The notes beneath the pieces were generated by a model. It did no database searches and was not told where the DNA came from. It saw nothing but the letters and a program-made list of their open reading frames with translations. A stretch of 8,039 nucleotides of DNA from Betaproteobacteria bacterium (GTDB lineage Bacteria; Pseudomonadota; Gammaproteobacteria; Burkholderiales; SG8-39): positions 1 through 8,039 of the forward strand of contig CANIIN010000100.1 of NCBI GenBank assembly GCA_947467405.1, read 5' to 3'. The position numbers and the translations under genes are program-made. Of this stretch, positions 1-4,435 are shown in pieces. The stretch's first letter is position 1; every line of letters begins with the position of its first letter.

Positions 1-196
1 GCAGGAACTGGCGCGCGTAGGCCGACAGGGATTCGACGTAACGGCGCTGACCTTCCGCGTACAGCGTGTCGAAGGCAAGCGAACTCTTGCCGGAACCTGA
101 CAGGCCGGTGATCACGATCAGCTGCTGTCGCGGCAGATCGAGATTCAGGTTTTTCAGGTTGTGCGTTCGTGCACCGCGGATGCGTATCTGTTCCAT
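1..196 (-). CDS. uvrA: UvrA, excinuclease ABC subunit A (N-terminal part, runs off the left edge)
   Basis: Damage-recognition ATPase of nucleotide excision repair. It acts in the cytoplasm as a dimer with UvrB, scanning DNA for bulky lesions. Only the first 65 residues are present. They begin MEQIRIRGARTHNLKNL and contain the first Walker A motif, GLSGSGKSS, at residues 31-39. The family-typical RRYVESLSAYARQFL follows at 51-65, just before the zinc-containing part of the protein would begin. The ATG is at 196-194, preceded by a TAAGG ribosome-binding site 6 nt away, which fixes the start. That site overlaps the stop codon of the GxxExxY gene upstream, so the two are probably cotranscribed and translationally coupled. 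UvrA divergent from an MFS-ssb pair is a familiar proteobacterial arrangement; here a cassette has come between them. Identification is very secure. Confidence 0.97.
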   Translation of the reverse strand, partial: MEQIRIRGARTHNLKNLNLDLPRQQLIVITGLSGSGKSSLAFDTLYAEGQRRYVESLSAYARQFL

Positions 197-202
197 GGAA
201 TA

Positions 203-207
203 CCTTA
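203..207 (-). promoter_or_regulatory. uvrA ribosome-binding site overlapping the upstream stop codon
   Basis: On the minus strand TAAGG lies 6 nt before the uvrA ATG. The TAA is also the stop codon of the GxxExxY gene. Ribosomes finishing that gene stop on the uvrA ribosome-binding site, so translation of uvrA can be coupled to it. Confidence 0.6.
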
Positions 208-621
208 GCCGCGGACAAACGCGGATGAACGCGGATCTTTTCGCGAGTTTTCGTAGACCAGTCGTTTGAACTGGGGTTTGGGGCCGAAATTCAGCAGCAG
301 GCCGACTTCGCAGCGCGTGGCGCGCAAATAGTTCAGCAGCTGCGCTTCAAATGCAGAGTCCATTGCGCGTGCCGCCTTCAGTTCGATGATGACCTTGTCG
401 TCAACGAGCAGATCTGCACGGAATGAACCGATTACCTGAGCGCGGAAGACAACCTCGATATTCGCTTCGGCCGTGACTGCCAGACCCTCATCGCGAAGTG
501 CCATTGCCATTGCATTCCGGTACACCGATTCGAGAAAGCCGGCGCCCAATTCGCCATAGACGGCGAAAAAGGCTTTCAGAATCCGCTCGGTGATATCTTT
601 GTGCAGTATTTCTTTATTCAC
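205..621 (-). CDS. GxxExxY family protein (PDDEXK_3-like putative nuclease fold)
   Basis: A 138-residue protein of the GxxExxY family (Pfam PDDEXK_3), whose function is unknown. The naming motif is G28-F-L-E31-S-V-Y34. A PD-(D/E)XK-like core follows: D70 in FRADLLVDD, then E80-L-K82 in VIIELKA, then the conserved EAQLLNYL at 92-99. A nuclease fold is therefore predicted, but activity is unproven for the family. Length is typical. The start is GTG at 621-619 (reads MNKEILHKDIT); the ribosome-binding site is weak. The last ten residues, DPRSSAFVRG, are encoded by the left terminal inverted repeat, and the TAA stop lies just outside that repeat, in sequence that serves as the uvrA leader. The gene is 8 nt from uvrA on the same strand and is the only gene between the two inverted repeats, so it was probably acquired as a cassette. 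Confidence 0.9.
   Translation of the reverse strand: MNKEILHKDITERILKAFFAVYGELGAGFLESVYRNAMAMALRDEGLAVTAEANIEVVFRAQVIGSFRADLLVDDKVIIELKAARAMDSAFEAQLLNYLRATRCEVGLLLNFGPKPQFKRLVYENSRKDPRSSAFVRG
208..236 (+). repeat. Left terminal inverted repeat with a 10-bp periodic core
   Basis: Three consecutive 10-nt units start at 210, 220 and 230: CGCGGACAAA, CGCGGATGAA and CGCGGATCTT. The outer tip is the palindrome CCGCGG. On the minus strand this repeat encodes the end of the GxxExxY protein. It matches the reverse complement of 641-667 with a few mismatches and small gaps. Confidence 0.8.
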
Positions 622-640
622 AGGCTTCGTTGCGCGCTCT

Positions 641-667
641 ATCCGTGTTTTCCGCGTTTTCCGCGGC
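641..667 (-). repeat. Right terminal inverted repeat with a 9-bp periodic core
   Basis: Read on the minus strand, the outer tip CCGCGG leads into CGCGGAAAA, CGCGGAAAA and CACGGATAG. The period is 9 nt, against 10 nt at the left end. The pairing with 208-236 is clear: both share the tip, three CGCGGA-like cores separated by A-rich spacers, and a terminal CGGAT. It lies about 20 nt upstream of the GxxExxY start codon, so it would be in that gene's leader. Confidence 0.8.
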
Positions 668-701
668 GCATTTCCAGACCGATCTGGCGAACCGAACCTG
701 C

Positions 702-708
702 TAATATA
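702..708. promoter_or_regulatory. Possible divergent promoter -10 elements (MFS and uvrA sides)
   Basis: The plus strand reads TAATAT at 702-707. The minus strand reads TATATT at 708-703, with a TTGGCG-like -35 at 733-728 and a rather long 19-nt spacer. No good plus-strand -35 is evident. This is the only AT-rich spot between the cassette and the MFS gene, so it is the best place for the original divergent uvrA/MFS promoters. No convincing LexA box was found. This is tentative. Confidence 0.3.
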
Positions 709-781
709 CGCAACTTCTCCCGCGGTGCGCCAACAGATTCATGCCCCTATCCCTGCGCGTCGCCGAACTGGTTCCGATCCG

Positions 782-2182
782 ATGATGTCCGCCCCGCCCT
801 CGCACCTCTCAGCCGACCGTATGACGCCCCTGGAATTGCGTGCCGGCGCGTCGCTGGCGTCGCTGTTCGCGCTGCGCATGCTGGGGCTGTTCCTGATCCT
901 GCCGGTGTTTGCCGTGCATGCCTCGCACATGACGGGCGGCGACAACAAGACGCTGGTGGGGCTGGCCATGGGCATCTACGGCCTGAGTCAGGGCATCCTG
1001 CAGATCCCCTTCGGCATGGCCTCCGACCGGTTCGGACGCAAACGCGTCATCGTGTTCGGCCTGGTGCTGTTCGCCATCGGCAGTTTCGTGGCCTCGATGT
1101 CCACCGACATCTGGGGCGTCATCATCGGCCGCACCATCCAGGGCGCCGGCGCCATCTCGGCGGCAGTCGTCGCCATGGCCGCCGATCTCACGCGCGAGCA
1201 GCATCGCACCAAGGTCATGGCCATGATCGGCGCGTCCATCGGCCTCACCTTCGCCGTGTCGCTGATGGCGGCGCCGGCGTTGTATCGCGCCATCGGCATG
1301 GACGGCATATTCGACGTGATCGGCGTGCTGGCGATTCTGGCCATCGCCGTGACCGTCTACGCCGTGCCACCGGAGCCGGTGGGCGAACATCGCGGCGGCG
1401 ACGAACGTCGCGTCGAGGGCGCGTCGCTCGGCGGCGTGCTGCGCAACGTCGAACTGCTGCGCCTCAACCTCGGCATTTTCGTGCTGCACATGGTGCAGGT
1501 GGCCATGTTCGTGGTGGTGCCGGTGGCGCTGATCAACCACGCCGGGCTGGACGTGGAATCGCACTGGAAGATATACCTGCCGGCGGTGCTGATTTCCTTT
1601 GTCTTCATGATGCCGCCCATCATGGCGGCCGAGCGGCGCGGCAAGATCCGTGAACTGTTCATCGGTGCCATATTCCTGATGTTGCTGGTGCAGGGCGGAT
1701 TTGCGCTGTGGATGGACAGCCTGACGGGGCTGGCTGTGCTGCTGACGCTGTTCTTCATTGCTTTCAATATCCTGGAAGCCAGCCTGCCGTCGCTGGTGTC
1801 GCGCATCGCGCCGGTGTCGGCGCGCGGCACCGCCATCGGCGTCTACAACACCACCCAGGCGCTCGGGCTGGCGGCCGGCGGCGTGGTCGGCGGCTGGTTG
1901 GCCCAGCATGTCGGCAATGTGTCGGTGTTTGTATTCGGAATCGCGGCTGTCGCGTTATGGTTGGTATTCGCCTTCGGCATGCGCGTGCCCGGCAAGATAA
2001 GCCGTCACACGCTCAAGCTCGGTTCGGTGCAGAATCACGACAATCTGCGCGAACAGCTGGTGCGCCAGCGCGGCGTGCGCGAAGTCATCCTGGACCCCAT
2101 CCAGGGCATAGTGGTGCTCAGCGTCTATGCCGATACCTGGGACGAGCAGGCAGTCATGAAAATCATTGGAGGGAGTGCGTAA
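782..2182 (+). CDS. MFS transporter, DHA1-like, with a C-terminal soluble domain
   Basis: An inner-membrane major facilitator protein of 466 residues, probably a proton-driven drug or metabolite exporter; the substrate is unknown. About 12 hydrophobic segments are visible. MFS motif A, GMASDRFGRKR, sits at residues 78-88 between helices 2 and 3. A proline-rich charged loop (PPEPVGEHRGGDERR) joins the two six-helix halves. After the last helix come about 60 soluble residues from KISRHTLKLG onward, including LREQLVRQRGVREVILD and IVVLSVYAD, which look like a small alpha/beta domain. Start choice: ATGs occur at 782, 785 and 821 with no good ribosome-binding site; 821 (MTPLELRAG) is a real alternative. 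An extension to 590 would translate the inverted repeat and is rejected. The gene precedes ssb, a common arrangement, so the two may be cotranscribed. Confidence 0.88.
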   Translation: MMSAPPSHLSADRMTPLELRAGASLASLFALRMLGLFLILPVFAVHASHMTGGDNKTLVGLAMGIYGLSQGILQIPFGMASDRFGRKRVIVFGLVLFAIGSFVASMSTDIWGVIIGRTIQGAGAISAAVVAMAADLTREQHRTKVMAMIGASIGLTFAVSLMAAPALYRAIGMDGIFDVIGVLAILAIAVTVYAVPPEPVGEHRGGDERRVEGASLGGVLRNVELLRLNLGIFVLHMVQVAMFVVVPVALINHAGLDVESHWKIYLPAVLISFVFMMPPIMAAERRGKIRELFIGAIFLMLLVQGGFALWMDSLTGLAVLLTLFFIAFNILEASLPSLVSRIAPVSARGTAIGVYNTTQALGLAAGGVVGGWLAQHVGNVSVFVFGIAAVALWLVFAFGMRVPGKISRHTLKLGSVQNHDNLREQLVRQRGVREVILDPIQGIVVLSVYADTWDEQAVMKIIGGSA

Positions 2183-2192
2183 GTGGCTTCAG
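2171..2192 (+). repeat. Upstream copy of the ssb ribosome-binding/stop/start block
   Basis: The block reads GGGAGTG, CG, TAA, GTGGCTTCAG. It closely matches 2299-2321 at the real ssb start. The TAA is the MFS stop, and GTG follows it at once. The GGAGGGAG ribosome-binding site (2168-2175) is, if anything, stronger than that of ssb. Confidence 0.75.
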
Positions 2193-2311
2193 ATTTGCGC
2201 ACGACTCACGGGGCCCGGTTTCGAAACGGCGCCCCTGAAACCCCCAAGGCAGTCAAGATGGAAGTACAGGAAGTCGTCAGTGAAACAAAAACTACAGCGG
2301 GAGTGGACTAA
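2183..2311 (+). CDS. Possible 42-residue small protein between the MFS gene and ssb
   Basis: I do not recognise this protein. A GTG immediately follows the MFS stop codon, with GGAGGGAG 7 nt upstream. It opens a frame that ends in TAA directly before the ssb ATG. The product would be hydrophilic, starting VASDLRTTHGARF and ending TKTTAGVD, with no membrane segment or known motif. MFS, this frame and ssb all share one reading frame, separated only by stop codons. The strong ribosome-binding site supports translation, but the bases around it are a duplicate of the ssb start, so the frame may be a by-product of that duplication. It may work as a leader coupling MFS and ssb translation. It also spans a 26-nt near-palindrome. 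Confidence 0.3.
   Translation: MASDLRTTHGARFRNGAPETPKAVKMEVQEVVSETKTTAGVD
2210..2235 (+). other. Near-palindrome / hairpin in the ssb leader
   Basis: A 26-nt near-palindrome runs from GGGG to CCCC around a perfect GTTTCGAAAC centre, with only two mismatched pairs. It would form a strong hairpin in RNA, or a dyad site in DNA. No U-tract follows (TGAAACCCCC), so it is not a standard intrinsic terminator. It lies 77 nt before the ssb ATG and could be an attenuator, an RNA-processing site or an operator. Confidence 0.45.
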
Positions 2312-2321
2312 ATGGCTTCAG
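2299..2321 (+). repeat. ssb translation start block (downstream copy of the duplicated block)
   Basis: GGGAGTG, GAC, TAA, ATGGCTTCAG. The ribosome-binding GGGAG is 8 nt before the ssb ATG, and the stop codon of the 42-codon frame abuts that ATG. Homology to 2171-2192 stops sharply on both sides. Confidence 0.75.
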
Positions 2322-2788
2322 TAAACAAGGTAATCATCGTCGGCAACCTGGGGAAAGACCCGGAGACGCGTTTCATGCCCAACGGCGACGCCGTGACCAA
2401 TATCACGGTCGCGACATCGGAAAGCTGGAAGGACAAGACCTCGGGCGAAAAGCAGGAAAAAACCGAGTGGCACCGTATCACCTTCTACCGCAGGCTGGCC
2501 GAGATCGCCGGCGAATACCTGAAGAAGGGTTCGCAGGTCTATGTCGAGGGCCGGCTCGAGACGCGCAAGTGGACGGACAAGGAAGGCCACGACCGTTACA
2601 CCACTGAAATCATCGCCAGCGAAATGAAGATGCTGGGCAGTCGCGCCGGCATGGGCGATTCGGGATCACGCGATCGCGGCATGGAAGAGCGTCAACCCGT
2701 CGCGGCATCCGCCGGCGCCAAGGGCGGTGCCAAGAAGCCGGCCGGTGGCGGCGGCTTCGACGATCTCGACGACGATATCCCGTTCTGA
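2312..2788 (+). CDS. ssb: Single-stranded DNA-binding protein SSB
   Basis: A 158-residue SSB that coats single-stranded DNA during replication, recombination and repair, normally as a homotetramer. The OB fold occupies about residues 1-110, opening MASVNKVIIVGNLGKDPETR. Aromatic residues matching the E. coli DNA-stacking positions are present: W39, W53, F58 and W87. A Gly/Ala/Lys-rich flexible linker covers roughly 111-150. The acidic partner-binding tip DDDIPF is at 153-158, so the protein is complete and should bind the usual SSB interactome. The ATG is well defined by GGGAG 8 nt upstream and by homology. Its leader is unusual: the start block is duplicated 129 nt upstream, and a strong near-palindrome lies between. 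It shares the neighbourhood with uvrA, as in many proteobacteria. Confidence 0.98.
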   Translation: MASVNKVIIVGNLGKDPETRFMPNGDAVTNITVATSESWKDKTSGEKQEKTEWHRITFYRRLAEIAGEYLKKGSQVYVEGRLETRKWTDKEGHDRYTTEIIASEMKMLGSRAGMGDSGSRDRGMEERQPVAASAGAKGGAKKPAGGGGFDDLDDDIPF

Positions 2789-2866
2789 TCCTGCCTTTGC
2801 GGCATGAACCGGCGCGGCGCCGATAGCGAACGGGCTGATCCGGCCGACGAGGCCGGTACCAATGTC

Positions 2867-3370
2867 ATGAGCAATCCCGGCCGGCGGCGCGTCATGCGCG
2901 CGGCGGGCGGCGCAGGGCTGCTGGCTACGCTGGCCGCCATCGGCTGGATCAATCCTGCTGATGTTCATGCGCAATCCGCCGCCCAAGCCGCAGTTCGTTC
3001 TGGTGAATGGAATGCTGCGGCGTTCGACGCCACCAGTCTCGATGATGGCTTGCGTATTCTCGGCGCCGGCGGCTCCACCGAGAGCGGCGCCATTCGCATC
3101 CATGCTCCCGATGTCTCGGAGACCGGCCCGGCCGTGCCGGTCGCGGTGAGCAGCGGCATTCCCGGCACCGACGCCATCGCGCTGCTGGTCGGCAGGAACC
3201 CCACCGCGCTATCCGCGCTGGTGGAGATTCCCGCCGGTACCGAACCCTATGTGAATCTCAACCTGCGCATATCGGAGAGCGGTCCGGTGCTGGCGCTGGT
3301 GCGCGCCGGCGGTCGCTACTACCACGCGCGGCGCGAGGTGACGCTCACCGTCGGCGGATGCGGTGAGTAG
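2867..3370 (+). CDS. soxY: SoxY, sulfur-carrier subunit of the Sox system
   Basis: The periplasmic swinging-arm protein that carries sulfur intermediates on a C-terminal cysteine during thiosulfate oxidation, in complex with SoxZ. The 167-residue product has a twin-arginine signal (GRRRVMRAAGG, residues 5-15) with a hydrophobic stretch, and a probable cleavage site near VHA (about residue 36). The carrier cysteine is C165 in the ending VGGCGE. The classical ending is GGCGG, so the last residue differs. The ATG at 2867 puts the twin arginines near the N terminus; an in-frame ATG at 2804 would add 21 residues with no hydrophobic character and has no ribosome-binding site. It is followed at once by soxZ. 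No soxA, soxX, soxB or soxCD is visible, so the pair may serve as a stand-alone carrier or with genes elsewhere. Confidence 0.88.
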   Translation: MSNPGRRRVMRAAGGAGLLATLAAIGWINPADVHAQSAAQAAVRSGEWNAAAFDATSLDDGLRILGAGGSTESGAIRIHAPDVSETGPAVPVAVSSGIPGTDAIALLVGRNPTALSALVEIPAGTEPYVNLNLRISESGPVLALVRAGGRYYHARREVTLTVGGCGE

Positions 3371-3382
3371 GAGTCGCGCGTC

Positions 3383-3700
3383 GTGACCGAACCAACGCGC
3401 ATCCGTGCCGTGCTGCAGGGCGACCTGGTCGATGTGCGCATGCGCCTGACGCATGACATGGAAATGGGCCGGCGCAAGGATGCCGACGGAAAACTCGTGC
3501 CGGCCTGGTTCGTGCAGCGCCTGACCGTGACGCACAACGGGCGCACCGTCTTCGCGGCGCAGTGCGGCCCCATGATCTCGAAGAATCCGCAGTTCAATTT
3601 TCGCTTCACCGGCGGCAAACCGGGCGAGCGCATCGTGGTCAGCTGGGTCGATAATCGCGGCGAACAGCGCTCTGACGAGGCCGAGATCGCACTGGGCTGA
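3383..3700 (+). CDS. soxZ: SoxZ, partner of the SoxY sulfur carrier
   Basis: A 105-residue SoxZ, the immunoglobulin-like partner that forms the SoxYZ heterodimer and helps dock SoxY into its enzymes. Recognisable family segments are the THDMEMGRRKDADGKLVP region (23-40), NGRTVFAAQ (52-60), SKNPQFNF (66-73) and SWVDNRGEQ (87-95). No signal peptide is seen, consistent with export as a complex with the Tat substrate SoxY. The start is GTG at 3383, with TAGGAG 9 nt upstream; that site overlaps the soxY stop, so translation is likely coupled. One cysteine, C61, is present. The assignment is secure; the physiological role here is inferred from the pair only. Confidence 0.9.
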   Translation: MTEPTRIRAVLQGDLVDVRMRLTHDMEMGRRKDADGKLVPAWFVQRLTVTHNGRTVFAAQCGPMISKNPQFNFRFTGGKPGERIVVSWVDNRGEQRSDEAEIALG

Positions 3701-3709
3701 CGTTGCGGG

Positions 3710-3737
3710 CCGGCGCGCAGGTCCCCGGATGCGCCGG
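3710..3737 (+). terminator. Inverted repeat after soxZ, possible terminator
   Basis: CCGGCGC (3710-3716) pairs perfectly with GCGCCGG (3731-3737) across 14 nt, starting 9 nt after the soxZ stop. No clean U-tract follows, so termination here is uncertain. Two further short inverted repeats follow before the next promoter. Confidence 0.35.
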
Positions 3738-3745
3738 ATTGACCC

Positions 3746-3762
3746 CTTAAATCCCGTTTAAG
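3746..3762 (+). repeat. Short AT-rich dyad CTTAAA-N5-TTTAAG
   Basis: A perfect 6-bp inverted repeat with spacer TCCCG, in the gene-free stretch upstream of the fmdB promoter. It could be a regulator site or chance. The 3701-3930 stretch otherwise holds two GC hairpins and the promoter. Confidence 0.25.
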
Positions 3763-3782
3763 CCTTGAAATTCCGCAGCTTG

Positions 3783-3796
3783 GCCCCATCTGGGGC
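3783..3796 (+). other. GCCCC-ATCT-GGGGC tight hairpin
   Basis: A perfect 5-bp GC stem with a 4-nt loop, 23 nt upstream of the TATAAT box. It may help isolate soxYZ transcription from the fmdB operon. No T-tract follows. Confidence 0.3.
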
Positions 3797-3819
3797 AGGT
3801 CGGCGGGTGTCCTTTCGGG

Positions 3820-3825
3820 TATAAT
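3820..3825 (+). promoter_or_regulatory. Sigma-70 type -10 box for the fmdB-DUF502-aspS unit
   Basis: A perfect TATAAT set in a GC-rich context (CGGGTATAATGCCGGG), 105 nt before the fmdB ATG. The -35 region (about 3797-3802) is poor, so it may depend on an activator or simply be weak. Its position at the head of three same-strand genes makes it the likely operon promoter. Confidence 0.6.
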
Positions 3826-3930
3826 GCCGGGTTCCGAATCAGGTGCAGATTTGCTTGTGCCTGTGCGATCCCGGGGCTGGATCTGGTCCTCGTGCTCGCC
3901 GCCAACTCATTGTCGTTTTCAGGAGGCCTC

Positions 3931-4296
3931 ATGCCGATCTACGCTTACCGTTGCTCGTCCTGCGGGTTCCAGAACGATCACCTGCAGAAAATGAGCGATC
4001 CGCTGCTCACGGACTGTCCGGAATGCGGCAAGCCCGCGTACCAGAAGATGCTGACCGCGGCCGGATTCCAGCTCAAGGGTTCAGGCTGGTATGCCACCGA
4101 TTTCAAGGGTGGCTCGACTGGCGTGCCGGCGCCTGCCACGGGCGGTGCTGCCGCTGCCAGTGCAGACAAAAGCGGTGGGGACAGCGCATCCAAGGACAGT
4201 TCGTCGAAGGATAGTTCGTCCAAGGACAGCGGCTCCAAGGATAGCGGTTCGTCCGCGCCCGCCGCGGCGGCTGCGCCTGCTTCTTCCGGTTCCTGA
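3931..4296 (+). CDS. FmdB-family zinc ribbon protein with a serine/lysine/aspartate repeat tail
   Basis: A small putative regulatory or accessory protein of the FmdB/CxxC_CXXC_SSSS family; its biochemical role is unsettled. The zinc ribbon is formed by C8-S-S-C11 and C29-P-E-C32 within MPIYAYRCSSCGF and LTDCPECGK. The conserved FQLKGSGWYATDF is at 46-58. The remaining half is low complexity: Gly/Ala, then four SKDSS/SKDSG repeats at residues 87-106, then an Ala/Ser end, 121 residues in all. Serine-rich tails are usual in this family, but the charged pentapeptide array is distinctive. The ATG at 3931 is set by AGGAGG at 3921-3926 and by the universal MPIY start; the longer open frame from 3892 is not used. 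It heads a unit with a DUF502 gene and aspS, a recurrent neighbourhood in gammaproteobacteria. Confidence 0.9.
   Translation: MPIYAYRCSSCGFQNDHLQKMSDPLLTDCPECGKPAYQKMLTAAGFQLKGSGWYATDFKGGSTGVPAPATGGAAAASADKSGGDSASKDSSSKDSSSKDSGSKDSGSSAPAAAAAPASSGS
4189..4248 (+). repeat. Four tandem 15-bp repeats inside fmdB
   Basis: Units start at 4189, 4204, 4219 and 4234, encoding SKDSS, SKDSS, SKDSG and SKDSG. Copies differ mostly at third positions (GAC/GAT, AGT/AGC, TCC/TCG), so the peptide is better conserved than the DNA. Confidence 0.9.
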
Positions 4297-4300
4297 ACAG

Positions 4301-4331
4301 GGCACACGCCATCACGACACGATGGCGTGCC
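4301..4331 (+). terminator. Strong hairpin between fmdB and the DUF502 gene
   Basis: CACGCCATC (4305-4313) pairs perfectly with GATGGCGTG (4321-4329) over a 7-nt loop; with a 2-nt bulge the stem extends to GGCA/TGCC-type ends. No U-tract follows, so it is more likely an intercistronic stabiliser or attenuator than a full terminator. After it, AACACGCC-type short repeats occupy about 4375-4397. No ribosome-binding site of note precedes the next gene. Confidence 0.4.
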
Positions 4332-4435
4332 AGCTGGTGCGGCATTGAAGTTTCAAGCCGCCACAGCGAATACGCAACACGCCAACACGCCAACACGAAA
4401 AGGGCCGGTCTCAGCGGCCTCGATAATCGACATTC

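Larger units (their letters stand above)
208..667. mobile_element. Candidate inverted-repeat cassette carrying the GxxExxY gene
   Basis: A 460-bp unit bounded by imperfect inverted repeats (208-236 and 641-667) with only the GxxExxY gene inside. Both ends have the tip GCCGCGG and then repeated CGCGGA-type units pointing inward. It interrupts the otherwise conventional uvrA/MFS divergent region. I see no transposase gene and no target-site duplication: the flanks are CTTA on the left and GCAT on the right. If mobile, it would have to be moved in trans or by recombination. The boundaries come from the extent of the repeat match; that it is mobile is inference. Confidence 0.5.

Noticed and set aside
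208..239. A CRISPR-like repeat
   Set aside because: The units are only 10 bp, contiguous and without spacers; they belong to an inverted-repeat end.
66..269. A plus-strand open frame over the uvrA start
   Set aside because: It is antisense to the clear UvrA N terminus and its Walker A motif; the translation is arginine-rich and unrecognisable.
698..713. A LexA-like box (CTGCTAATATACGCAA) for uvrA
   Set aside because: Only about 10 of 16 positions match the CTGT-N8-ACAG type palindrome, and the right half lacks ACAG. Not supportable as an SOS site.
590..781. An upstream extension of the MFS gene
   Set aside because: It would translate the right inverted repeat (giving RSIRVFRVFRG) and overlap the GxxExxY gene, with no membrane or family similarity before residue MMSAPP.
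809..1909. A long minus-strand open frame opposite the MFS gene
   Set aside because: His/Gln/Arg-rich composition typical of the reverse of a membrane protein gene; no recognisable domain.
2804..2866. An earlier SoxY start
   Set aside because: It adds 21 polar residues before the twin-arginine signal and has no ribosome-binding site; Tat signals usually have the arginines nearer the start.
4375..4400. Short AACACGCC direct repeats before DUF502 as a functional site
   Set aside because: Only two to three imperfect 8-nt copies; not enough to call a binding site.
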